Shown: positions 26,440 to 34,464 of the stretch, one piece after another
How positions within the stretch are numbered: the first letter of the stretch is position 1
How the letters are laid out: each line of letters starts with the position of its first letter
Origin: Hyphomicrobiales bacterium
GTDB taxonomy: Bacteria > Pseudomonadota > Alphaproteobacteria > Rhizobiales > Rhizobiaceae
Length of the DNA stretch: 64,000 nucleotides
Assembly: GCA_002709005.1 (NCBI GenBank)
Contig: PAPH01000044.1
Location: 1-64,000, forward strand
Reading direction: 5' to 3'
Made by a program: the position numbers and the translations under genes
Notes under the pieces: generated by a model
The model's input: the letters and a program-made list of their open reading frames with translations, nothing else
The model's database searches: none
Told to the model about the DNA's origin: nothing

Positions 26440-27618
26440 ATGGTGGCTCAACTGTTCGATCGTATCTTTCCGACCGCGAGTTTGCGCGCCCGCCATGAAG
26501 GTGCCCATCTGCGGGTCACCAATACCGAACTCTTCTTCGATCTCGTCTACGTCTTCGCGATCATCCAGCTCTCCCATTATCTGGTCGCTCATCCGACCTG
26601 GCTCGGAGCGCTCGAGGCGGTGACATTGTTCGCTGCCATCTGGTGGGCCTGGAACTACACCGCCTGGGCGGCGAACTGGTTCGATCCCGATCATCCGGCG
26701 GGCCGGATTCTGATGCTGGTGCTCATGGCCTGCGCGCTGTTGATGGCGATATCGATCGAGAGCGCTTTCGAGTACCGTGCCTGGCTTTTCGTTTCGGCTT
26801 ACATCGCCATGGCGCTTGTCCGGGCAGGATACATGGCCGGCGTGCTGCGCGGCCAGACCATGGGCCGGAACTACGCCCAGCTCGGCGCCTGGAGCGCCTT
26901 CTCCGGCTTGTTCTGGATTGCTGGAGCGCACCTGCCGTCGGCGCGGATCGAGCTCTGGATTCTCGCCGTCCTCATCGACTACGCCGCACCTTATGTCGGC
27001 TTCTGGCTTCCCGGAGCGGGCCACACGCCGATGGCAACCTGGACCCTTCGCGGCCTTCATCTCCTCGAGCGTAATCAGCTCGTCTTCATCATCGCGCTCG
27101 GTGAATCGATCCTGATGCTCGGGGCCACCATGGTCGAAGCCGAGCTGACCTCCGCCGCGATAACCGCCGCGGCGACAGGCTTCCTCACCATCGTGAGCGT
27201 CTGGTGGATCTATTTCGTTCACTCCGCATCCAGTGGCGAGGAGGCATTCGAACACGAGGCCGAACAGACGCGTCTGGCGCGGGCCAGTCTCGCCTATGCC
27301 CACGGAATCATGGTCGGCGGCGCGATCGTAATCGCCGTGTCGATCGAGGAGATCATCGCCCACCCCCTTGAGCCGGCGCATATTCCCACCATACTCGCGG
27401 CAGTTCTCGGGCCGAGCATTTTCCTGTTGGGGAACGCGCTTTTCCGTTGCAGCACCGCGGGCCGGTGGCCGCTCTCCTATGTGCTGGCGATAGCCGTTCT
27501 CGCCGCAATCGGCCTGGCCGCCCATCTCCTCCACATCCCGGCGCTGGCACTGGGATGCCTGGTCCTGGTCGTCCTTCTCGGCCTTGCCTTTCTGCCTTCA
27601 TGCGGACGGCGAAAATGA
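26440..27618 (+). CDS. LtrA-like (low temperature requirement A) membrane protein
   Basis: 392 residues with about ten to twelve membrane helices. The N-terminal ELFFDLVYVFAIIQLSHYL and the central ALGESILMLGATM are the LtrA family hallmarks. The family was named from a cold-sensitive Listeria mutant; the transported substrate is unknown. The frame is open upstream to 26116, but that part runs antisense through the GH9 signal region; MVAQLFDRIFP at 26440 is the family-like start. The end overlaps the next gene by four bases (ATGA). Confidence 0.87.
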   Translation: MVAQLFDRIFPTASLRARHEGAHLRVTNTELFFDLVYVFAIIQLSHYLVAHPTWLGALEAVTLFAAIWWAWNYTAWAANWFDPDHPAGRILMLVLMACALLMAISIESAFEYRAWLFVSAYIAMALVRAGYMAGVLRGQTMGRNYAQLGAWSAFSGLFWIAGAHLPSARIELWILAVLIDYAAPYVGFWLPGAGHTPMATWTLRGLHLLERNQLVFIIALGESILMLGATMVEAELTSAAITAAATGFLTIVSVWWIYFVHSASSGEEAFEHEAEQTRLARASLAYAHGIMVGGAIVIAVSIEEIIAHPLEPAHIPTILAAVLGPSIFLLGNALFRCSTAGRWPLSYVLAIAVLAAIGLAAHLLHIPALALGCLVLVVLLGLAFLPSCGRRK

Positions 27619-28268
27619 CCCCGGAGACTGCAGACCGGGAGATATGGAAAACCGCCGCTCTGCTGATCGCCATCTGCCTTCACAATCTGGTCTATCCGGT
27701 CTCCCAGACAGGACTCGCGGGCGCGGGCGCCTTCTATGTGTTTTATGGCGCGCTCTATGTCGCCGCCGCCTGGCTTCTGAGCGAAAACCCGCTCCTGCGG
27801 AAGTCGGCGCTCGCGGCAGGTATCGCGGTCTTTGTCGCCGGAATAGCCAACAGCGCGCTCCCCTCCTCCGCTTCCGCGCTGGCGGTGTTCTCGACTTCGA
27901 TCGCTTATCATCTGGTGGCTGTAATCGTGTTCACCGGCTACATATCTTCAGCGTCGAAGGTCTTTACAGAAGTCGTGCTGGCCGCCGCATCGCTCTATCT
28001 GGTCATCGGTTCCGGCTTCGCTGCCCTTTACGGGCTGGTCGCCTGGTTCGATCCCGCAGCTTTCGTCGCAGCCGGCGAGCCGGTCACCTCCTGGCAGCAG
28101 CTTCTCTATTTCAGCTATGTCACGCTGACGAGCGTGGGATACGGCGACATCCTGCCGGTGAATTACTACGCCCAGTCCCTCTCTGTCTTCGAAGCCATCG
28201 TTGGCGTCCTCTACACCGTCATCCTGCTCTCCCGGCTCGTCGGCATGCATACCCGTCACCGCTCCTGA
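27615..28268 (+). CDS. Two-pore-domain type ion channel protein (Ion_trans_2)
   Basis: 217 residues with five or six membrane helices and, near the C-terminus, a single potassium selectivity filter in TLTSVGYGDILPV. It should be a small potassium channel assembling as a tetramer. The start ATG overlaps the stop of the LtrA-like gene, so the two are translated together. An ATG at 27600 is a possible earlier start. Confidence 0.85.
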   Translation: MTPETADREIWKTAALLIAICLHNLVYPVSQTGLAGAGAFYVFYGALYVAAAWLLSENPLLRKSALAAGIAVFVAGIANSALPSSASALAVFSTSIAYHLVAVIVFTGYISSASKVFTEVVLAAASLYLVIGSGFAALYGLVAWFDPAAFVAAGEPVTSWQQLLYFSYVTLTSVGYGDILPVNYYAQSLSVFEAIVGVLYTVILLSRLVGMHTRHRS

Positions 28269-28298
28269 ACTCCCGCCCTCTGTTGCAAGGAAACCGCC

Positions 28299-28559
28299 AT
28301 GCGCACCCTCGTCATCATCATCGGCGGAATCGTACTCGCCGGCATATTTGCGGTCGTCGGCCGCGCCGTCGCCGGCCAACCGGGGTTGACGCGCGCATCC
28401 CGCCTCTTCCTCGTGGCGTGGCTTCTCCTCACTCTTGCCAACATGTGGCTCGGGGTGAGCCATGGATATAGCGTGATGGAGGAATTGCCGATCGCCCTCG
28501 GCATCTTCATCGTCCCCGCCATCGCCAGCTTCATACTGGTCCGGTTGATGCGACGCTGA
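28299..28559 (+). CDS. Small three-helix membrane protein
   Basis: 86 residues, nearly all hydrophobic in three segments (about 2-24, 36-54 and 62-82), ending in arginines. No family recognised. It starts 30 bp after the channel gene on the same strand, so it is probably the last gene of the LtrA/channel transcript. Confidence 0.7.
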   Translation: MRTLVIIIGGIVLAGIFAVVGRAVAGQPGLTRASRLFLVAWLLLTLANMWLGVSHGYSVMEELPIALGIFIVPAIASFILVRLMRR

Positions 28560-28589
28560 CACCCGGCCCCGCAGCCGCGAACAAAAAAT

Positions 28590-28606
28590 TTGACCTTTTG
28601 ATAAAA
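28590..28606 (+). promoter_or_regulatory. RutR-like box upstream of preT
   Basis: TTGACCTTTTGATAAAA lies 107 bp before the preT start. It matches 11 of the 14 fixed positions of the Escherichia coli RutR box (TTGACCANNTGGTCAA, recalled) and 15 of 17 bases of a second copy at 34363-34379 beside the RutR-like regulator. Binding is inferred. Confidence 0.6.
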
Positions 28607-28712
28607 TAACCTCACACTGCCTTCATGACCCGCACAGGCGATGGCTTCCGGCCATAAGACCTCAAAGAGACGGGCATCCGGAAAGCCGGACCTTTTGGTT
28701 GAAGGGGAACAC

Positions 28713-30059
28713 ATGACCAGCACGCTTGAATCGGGCGATGTCCGTGCAGGACGCTTGTCGTCCGCCGAATACGCCGAGAACTTTTCCGATCTCCATCCGC
28801 CGCTTGATCATCACGAGGCACTGGTCGAGGCGGACCGCTGCTATTTCTGCTACGACGCACCGTGCATGAACGCCTGCCCGACGTCGATCGACATTCCGCT
28901 GTTCATCCGCCAGATCCAGGCCGGCAACCCGGTTGGCGCGGCGAAGACCATCTTCGAACAGAACATCCTCGGCGGCATGTGCGCCCGAGTCTGCCCCACC
29001 GAAACGCTCTGCGAGGAAGCCTGCGTGCGCGAGACCGCCGAAGGCAAACCGGTCAAGATCGGCGAACTCCAGCGCCACGCCACCGACACCTACATGGCGC
29101 GCGAGTTGCCGCATCCGTTCAAACGGGCCGCCTCGACGGGCAGGACCGTAGCCGTCGTCGGCGCCGGTCCGGCCGGTCTCTCCTGCGCCCACCGACTCGC
29201 CATGCACGGCCATGACGTCGTTATCCTCGAAGCGAGGCAGAAGCCCGGCGGCCTCAACGAATACGGCATCGCCGCCTACAAGGCGACCAATGACTTCGCC
29301 CAGCGCGAGGTCGAATGGCTGATGCAGATTGGCGGCATCGAGCTCCGGCTCGGCCAGCGGCTCGGCTCGGATTTCGAGGTCGAGGATCTGGTCAATCAGT
29401 ATGACGCCGTCTTCATCGGCGTCGGGCTGCCCTCAGCCTATGCGCTCGACCTTCCGGGCAGCGATCTTCCCGGTGTGGAGTCGGCCATCGATTTCATCGC
29501 CCGTCTGCGTCAGGCCGAGGACAAGTCCACCCTCCCCGTCGGCCAGGATGTGGTGGTGGTGGGTGGCGGCATGACGGCAGTCGATGCGGCCGTGCAGTCG
29601 AAACTTCTCGGCGCCCGCACGGTCTCGCTCGTCTATCGCCGCGGCCGCGAGCAGATGCCCGCCAGCCGCTACGAGCAGGATCTGGCAGCCGCCCACGGCG
29701 TGCACCTCGTCTTCAACGCCAAGCCGGCACGCATCAACGGTGCCAATGCGGTGGAAAGCATCACCTTCGAATATACCGCCAGCGAAGGCGGCAAGCTCAC
29801 CGGAACCGGCGAAACCTTCGAAATTTCCGCCGACCAGGTGCTCGCCGCCATCGGCCAGTGGATGGAGGCCGATACGGGCGAACTCGAACTCGACGGCACC
29901 ACGCTCGCGCGCACCGACGGCAATCTCAGCCTTTCCCCTTATGGCCGGAAAGTCTGGGTGGGCGGCGACTGCGCCCATGGCGGCGAAGACCTGACGGTCA
30001 CCGCCGTCGAGGATGGCAAGATTGCCGCCGAGAGCATTCACGCGACGCTTGCGGGTTAA
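28713..30059 (+). CDS. preT: NAD-dependent dihydropyrimidine dehydrogenase, flavin subunit
   Basis: 448 residues. Eight N-terminal cysteines (CYFCYDAPCMNACP and CARVCPTETLCEEACV) bind two Fe4S4 clusters, followed by FAD (VVGAGPAGLSCA) and NAD(P) (VVVVGGGMTAVDAA) sites, as in glutamate synthase small subunits. With PreA it reduces uracil and thymine to the 5,6-dihydro forms, the first step of the reductive pathway. The ATG at 28713 has GAAGGGGAA just before it, so the frame open from 28641 is not used. The next gene follows after 11 bp. Confidence 0.93.
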   Translation: MTSTLESGDVRAGRLSSAEYAENFSDLHPPLDHHEALVEADRCYFCYDAPCMNACPTSIDIPLFIRQIQAGNPVGAAKTIFEQNILGGMCARVCPTETLCEEACVRETAEGKPVKIGELQRHATDTYMARELPHPFKRAASTGRTVAVVGAGPAGLSCAHRLAMHGHDVVILEARQKPGGLNEYGIAAYKATNDFAQREVEWLMQIGGIELRLGQRLGSDFEVEDLVNQYDAVFIGVGLPSAYALDLPGSDLPGVESAIDFIARLRQAEDKSTLPVGQDVVVVGGGMTAVDAAVQSKLLGARTVSLVYRRGREQMPASRYEQDLAAAHGVHLVFNAKPARINGANAVESITFEYTASEGGKLTGTGETFEISADQVLAAIGQWMEADTGELELDGTTLARTDGNLSLSPYGRKVWVGGDCAHGGEDLTVTAVEDGKIAAESIHATLAG

Positions 30060-30070
30060 GGAGAACGGAC

Positions 30071-31384
30071 ATGGCTGATCTTTCGACGAACTTCCTCGGC
30101 ATCAAGTCCCCCAACCCCTTCTGGCTCGCTTCCGCGCCGCCCACCGACAAGGCCTACAATGTCGAGCGCGCCTATGAGGCGGGCTGGGGCGGCGTTGTCT
30201 GGAAGACGCTCGGCGAGGCCGGACCTCCCGTCGTCAACGTCAACGGCCCGCGCTACGGCGCGATCTGGGGACCGGACCGCCGGCTTCTGGGCCTCAACAA
30301 TATCGAACTGATTACCGACCGCGATCTCGAGACCAATCTGCGCGAGATGACCGAGGTGAAGAAGCGCTGGCCCGACCGCGCGCTCATTGCCTCGATCATG
30401 GTGCCCTGCGAGGAAAAGAGCTGGCGCGATATCCTGCCGCGTGTCGAGGACACGGGCGCGGACGGCATCGAACTCAATTTCGGCTGCCCGCACGGGATGA
30501 GCGAACGCGGCATGGGTTCGGCCGTCGGCCAGGTGCCCGAATACATCCAGATGGTCACCGAGTGGTGCAAGGAATTCGGCAAGCTCCCGGTGATCGTGAA
30601 ACTCACGCCCAACATCACCGACATCCGCTACCCGGCGCGCGCGGCCAACAAGGGCGGCGCGGACGCGGTCTCGTTGATCAACACGATCTCCTCGATCGTC
30701 TCCGTCGATCTCGACAATTTCTCGCCCAACCCGTCGATCGACGGACGCGGTTCGCACGGTGGCTATTGCGGCCCGGCGGTGAAACCCATTGCGCTCAACA
30801 TGGTCGCCGAGATCGCCCGCGATCCCGAAACCCGCGGCCTGCCGATCTCCGGCATCGGCGGGGTGAGCACCTGGCGCGATGCCGCCGAATTCATCGCGCT
30901 CGGCTGCGGCACGGTGCAGGTCTGCACCGCAGCCATGACCTACGGCTTCAAGATCGTCCAGGAAATGATCGACGGGCTGGAAAACTACATGGACGAGAAG
31001 GGCTACGAGACCATCGAGGACTTCCGCGGCATGGCCGTGCCGAACGTCACCGACTGGCAGTATCTCAACCTCAACTACATCACCAAGGCGAAGATCGACC
31101 AGGACCTCTGCATCAAGTGCGGACGCTGCCACATCGCCTGCGAGGACACCTCGCACCAGGCGATCACCAGCATGGTCGACGGCGTCCGCCACTTCGAGGT
31201 GATGGACGACGAATGCGTCGGCTGCAATCTCTGCGTCAATGTCTGCCCGGTCGAGAACTGCATCTCGATGGTGCCGATGGCGACCGGCGAAACCGATCCG
31301 CGCACCGGCAAGACGGTGGAAGCCGACTACGCCAACTGGACCATGCATCCCAACAACCCGATGGCCCGGGAGGCCGCCGAATAG
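30071..31384 (+). CDS. preA: NAD-dependent dihydropyrimidine dehydrogenase, FMN/Fe-S subunit
   Basis: 437 residues: an FMN-binding dihydroorotate-dehydrogenase-like barrel with the active-site cysteine in SHGGYCGPAVKPIAL, then a C-terminal 2[4Fe-4S] ferredoxin domain (CIKCGRCHIAC and CVGCNLCVNVCPVENC). It carries the pyrimidine site of the PreTA complex. The start follows AAGGAGAA, 11 bp after preT. The operon ends at a strong terminator, so preTA is separate from the rest of the pathway genes downstream. Confidence 0.94.
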   Translation: MADLSTNFLGIKSPNPFWLASAPPTDKAYNVERAYEAGWGGVVWKTLGEAGPPVVNVNGPRYGAIWGPDRRLLGLNNIELITDRDLETNLREMTEVKKRWPDRALIASIMVPCEEKSWRDILPRVEDTGADGIELNFGCPHGMSERGMGSAVGQVPEYIQMVTEWCKEFGKLPVIVKLTPNITDIRYPARAANKGGADAVSLINTISSIVSVDLDNFSPNPSIDGRGSHGGYCGPAVKPIALNMVAEIARDPETRGLPISGIGGVSTWRDAAEFIALGCGTVQVCTAAMTYGFKIVQEMIDGLENYMDEKGYETIEDFRGMAVPNVTDWQYLNLNYITKAKIDQDLCIKCGRCHIACEDTSHQAITSMVDGVRHFEVMDDECVGCNLCVNVCPVENCISMVPMATGETDPRTGKTVEADYANWTMHPNNPMAREAAE

Positions 31385-31425
31385 GCCCGACGCCCTAAGA
31401 CAACTCGATCAAATGCGGTGGGGGG

Positions 31426-31458
31426 AAAGCCGTCCGGTTCATCCGGACGGCTTTTTTT
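31426..31458 (+). terminator. Rho-independent terminator after preTA
   Basis: A perfect 12-bp stem (31426-31437 with 31443-31454, loop TTCAT) runs into seven T residues. Confidence 0.92.
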
Positions 31459-31504
31459 CGTCGTCAGCCTTCGGTCGTCAGGGCTTGCGTTATTCATAGA
31501 TATA

Positions 31505-31521
31505 TTTTATCTAGGATAAAA
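31505..31521. promoter_or_regulatory. Perfect palindrome before the Rrf2 gene
   Basis: TTTTATCTAGGATAAAA is a perfect 7-bp inverted repeat around TAG, 22 bp before the Rrf2 start. AT-rich dyads of this sort are typical of Rrf2 sites, so autoregulation is likely. Confidence 0.6.
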
Positions 31522-31543
31522 GTTAGAGAGGATTTGGCGATCG

Positions 31544-32044
31544 ATGAAACTCTCGAATGGCGTCGAAACGGGGATCCACTGCACCGCGGTTCTGGCCGGG
31601 CTGAAGGGGGATGCGACCCTGCCTGCGCTGGCGCTTGCGGAATATTATGGCGTGTCGCCGACCTATCTGCTCAAGCATCTTGGACGGCTCACCGAGGCGG
31701 GAATTCTGGAATCGGTGCCGGGTCCGTCCGGCGGCTACCGGCTTGCCCGTTTAGTCGATGACATCAGCCTGCTCGACGTCGTGCTTGCCATCGAGGGGCC
31801 CGAACCGGCCTTCCGCTGCAACGAGATCCGCCAGTGCGGCGCGGACCCTCTGCCCGCCGACGCCTACCCCGCCCCCTGCGCCATCAAGGTCGCCATGCTG
31901 AAGGCCGAAAAGGCCTATCGGGCGGCACTGTCCGAAACGCGGCTCACCGACATCCTCGACGCCCATGGCGCCTCCAGCGACCCCCGTGTGCTGGCACGGG
32001 GAAAACGTTTCGTCGAAACCCGCCAGCGCCCGCAAGAGGGCTGA
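31544..32044 (+). CDS. Rrf2-family regulator
   Basis: 166 residues with a winged helix (ALALAEYYGVSPTYLLKHLG, GPSGGYRLAR wing). Three cysteines, in FRCNEIRQC and later APCAI, could hold an Fe-S cluster or act as a thiol switch, as in NsrR, IscR or redox Rrf2 proteins. It lies 22 bp before an AhpD-like gene, with which it is probably co-transcribed. The convergent quinone-oxidoreductase-like gene may share the regulon. The signal is unknown; oxidative or electrophile stress fits the neighbours (inference). Confidence 0.87.
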   Translation: MKLSNGVETGIHCTAVLAGLKGDATLPALALAEYYGVSPTYLLKHLGRLTEAGILESVPGPSGGYRLARLVDDISLLDVVLAIEGPEPAFRCNEIRQCGADPLPADAYPAPCAIKVAMLKAEKAYRAALSETRLTDILDAHGASSDPRVLARGKRFVETRQRPQEG

Positions 32045-32066
32045 TCCGCAAGAAAAGGACAAAGCC

Positions 32067-32522
32067 ATGCAACCCCGATTCAACCACAGACAGACCGCGC
32101 CCGAGTTGATGAAGGCCGTCGTCGCACTGGATACCGCAGTCGATGCTGCCGGACTGGAAAAGCCGCTTCTGCATCTGGTCAAGCTGCGCGCCTCGCAGAT
32201 CAACGGCTGCGCCTATTGCGTCGACAAGCATGCCCGCGACGCCCGCGCCGAGGGTGAGAGCGAGCAGCGCATCGTCATGGTCTCCGCATGGCGGGAATCG
32301 CCGGCCTTTTCGAAGCGTGAGCGCGCCGCCCTCGCCTGGACAGAGTCGCTGACCCTTGTCGCGCGGACCGGCGTTCCCGATGCCGATTACGAGATCGTAA
32401 GCGCGGAGTTCACCGAGCATGAAGTCGCCGCGCTCACAGTGCTCATCGGCATGATCAACCTGTGGAACCGCATCGGCGTTTCCGCGCGTCTCGTGCATCC
32501 GCTCAAGAACGCGGCGGCCTAA
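32067..32522 (+). CDS. AhpD-like carboxymuconolactone-decarboxylase-family protein
   Basis: 151 residues of the alkylhydroperoxidase-like fold, with the redox pair and proton relay CAYCVDKH. Members reduce peroxides through a CXXC disulfide with a dithiol partner. The start has AAAAGGA, 22 bp after the Rrf2 regulator. Its stop codon overlaps the stop of the convergent oxidoreductase gene by three bases (CTAA shared). Confidence 0.87.
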   Translation: MQPRFNHRQTAPELMKAVVALDTAVDAAGLEKPLLHLVKLRASQINGCAYCVDKHARDARAEGESEQRIVMVSAWRESPAFSKRERAALAWTESLTLVARTGVPDADYEIVSAEFTEHEVAALTVLIGMINLWNRIGVSARLVHPLKNAAA

Positions 32523-33556
32523 TCATCAGGCCCGACGCGGATCACCCGCTTGCCGAAATTCTCGCCGCGCAACAGCCCGATGAAGGCGCGCGGCGCGTTT
32601 TCGAGCCCGTCGATCATTTCTTCGCGATAAGTGATGCGGCCTTCTTTCAGCCAGCCGCCCATGGCCTTGGAGAATTCCGGATAGAGGTGGCCGAAGGTGT
32701 TGAAGATGATGAAACCCCTCACGGTCAGTTGCTTGCGCAGGATCTGCCCCATCAGCCAGTTCATCCGGTCCGGACCGTCGGGCAGGCTCGTGGCATTGTA
32801 TCCGGAGACAAGGCCGCAAACCGGAACGCGCCCGTTGACGTTGAGAAGCGGGACGACCGCGTCGAGCACCTTTCCGCCGACATTCTCGAAATAGATGTCG
32901 ATGCCGTCGGTACAGGCTGATTTCAGCTGGCCGGCGAAATCATCGGCCTTGTGGTCGATGCAGGCATCGAAACCCAGGTCGTTCACCGCATAGGCACATT
33001 TGTCCGGCCCGCCGGCAATGCCGACGACGCGGCAGCCGAGGATCTTGCCGATCTGCCCGACGGTGGCGCCCACCGGCCCCGTCGCGGCGGCCACGACGAG
33101 AGTCTCGCCTTCCTTCGGTGCGCCAATCTGCGTCAGACCGGCCCAGGCCGTGAAGCCGGGCATGCCGAGAATGCCGAGCGCCCAGGACGGACGTTCCGGC
33201 GACTTGCCGAGGTTCATCGCCCCCTTGCCGTCGGAGATCGAATAATCCTGCCAGCCAGCTTGCGAGAGCACCCAGTCCCCTTCATCGAAACCTTTGACGC
33301 GGCTTGCAACGACGCGGCTGACGGTGCCAGCCGTCATCACCGCGTCGATCTCGACGGGCGCGGCATAGGACGGCGCGTCGCTCATCCGCCCGCGCATATA
33401 GGGGTCGAGCGACAGATGGACGGTACGAAGCAGCATCTCGCCCTCGCCCGGTTCCGGCACGGGTACCGTCTCCATGCGCAGCGTGTTGTCGTCGGGCTCG
33501 CCCTTCGGGCGTTCTGCCAGCACCAGCCTGCGATTGGTATCGGATGTCTGGGTCAT
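32519..33556 (-). CDS. NADP-dependent medium-chain oxidoreductase (zinc-free alkenal/one reductase type)
   Basis: 345 residues of the leukotriene B4 dehydrogenase / CurA group: no zinc ligands, SLDPYMRGRM near the N-terminus, and the cofactor motif AATGPVGATVGQIGK. It reduces the double bond of reactive enones with NADPH. The ATG at 33556 has a full AAGGAGG site; an upstream in-frame start at 33571 would place that site inside the gene. It is convergent with the AhpD-like gene. Confidence 0.88.
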   Translation of the reverse strand: MTQTSDTNRRLVLAERPKGEPDDNTLRMETVPVPEPGEGEMLLRTVHLSLDPYMRGRMSDAPSYAAPVEIDAVMTAGTVSRVVASRVKGFDEGDWVLSQAGWQDYSISDGKGAMNLGKSPERPSWALGILGMPGFTAWAGLTQIGAPKEGETLVVAAATGPVGATVGQIGKILGCRVVGIAGGPDKCAYAVNDLGFDACIDHKADDFAGQLKSACTDGIDIYFENVGGKVLDAVVPLLNVNGRVPVCGLVSGYNATSLPDGPDRMNWLMGQILRKQLTVRGFIIFNTFGHLYPEFSKAMGGWLKEGRITYREEMIDGLENAPRAFIGLLRGENFGKRVIRVGPDD

Positions 33557-33627
33557 CGTGACCTCCTTCACTGTTTCGGGTGATCTCGCCCGGGGATGGA
33601 AGTCTATCTAGAGGACCGAGGAACTTC

Positions 33628-34260
33628 TCAAGCCCGCGGCTTTAACCCCTCGAGAAACAACGTTTCGAGAAACCGGGCGGCATCCTCGAAGCGCCCGTCG
33701 CCGCCGCGGTCGGGGCCGAGCACGGCACGCACCTGAACATCGAAATCCGCGTAATGCTGCGTCGTCGACCAGATGGCGAAGATCATGTGGCGCGGGTCGG
33801 CCTTGTTGAGCCGCCCCGCCTTCATCCAGCCTGCAATGACCTGGGACTTTTCATCCACAAGGCCCTTCAGGCGCGTCTCAAGCATCGTCTCGATGCGCGG
33901 CGCGCCCTGCAGGATTTCGTTGGCGAACAACCTGCTTTCACGGGGAAAATCGCGGGACATTTCGAGCTTGCGGCGGATGTACATCCTGAGTTCCGGGATG
34001 GGATCGCCATTCTCGTTGAGGCTCTCGAGCGGCTCCAGCCAAGTGTCGAGAAGCCGGTCGATGAGCGCCTCGTAGATGTCCTGCTTGCGGCGGAAATAAT
34101 AGAGAAGGTTGGGCTTGGACATGCCGGCCCCCTCGGCGATCTGGTCCACCGTCGCCCCCCGGAAACCATGGATCGAAAAGGCGTCGAGTGCCGCATCGAG
34201 AATACGCGCCTCGTTCTCGGTCTGGATGCGCGTCTTGCGCGGTTCCGGATTATGATCCAT
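33628..34260 (-). CDS. rutR: TetR-family regulator of pyrimidine catabolism, RutR-like
   Basis: 210 residues with an N-terminal TetR helix-turn-helix (ILDAALDAFSIHGFRGATV, then MSKPNLLYYF) and a RutR/YcdC-type ligand domain with the run MIFAIWSTTQHYADFD. RutR of E. coli binds uracil or thymine and then leaves DNA. The gene is divergent from the aminotransferase of the pathway, and RutR-like boxes occur in that gap and before preT. No typical ribosome site is obvious, only GAG close to the ATG. Confidence 0.85.
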   Translation of the reverse strand: MDHNPEPRKTRIQTENEARILDAALDAFSIHGFRGATVDQIAEGAGMSKPNLLYYFRRKQDIYEALIDRLLDTWLEPLESLNENGDPIPELRMYIRRKLEMSRDFPRESRLFANEILQGAPRIETMLETRLKGLVDEKSQVIAGWMKAGRLNKADPRHMIFAIWSTTQHYADFDVQVRAVLGPDRGGDGRFEDAARFLETLFLEGLKPRA

Positions 34261-34362
34261 CGCCGCTCAAGTCCCCGTCGCGGATCACAGTTTCCGCCCC
34301 CACATTCTCATCCTTCCGATCGGCCCGTTAAGCCCTTGACCGCGCCTGCCGCGCTGATAGAG

Positions 34363-34379
34363 TTTTATCAAACAGTCAA
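34363..34379 (-). promoter_or_regulatory. RutR-like box in the rutR/aminotransferase gap
   Basis: On the minus strand this reads TTGACTGTTTGATAAAA, 15 of 17 identical to the copy before preT at 28590. It lies 103 bp before the rutR start and 86 bp before the aminotransferase start, so one site could control both directions. Confidence 0.6.
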
Positions 34380-34464
34380 TTTCCGTAGCACAGCTTTGCT
34401 TACGGAACCAAGCACCACAAACGGGCACTGACTGAATTCATTAGCTTTCGGCTATGGGGAACAT

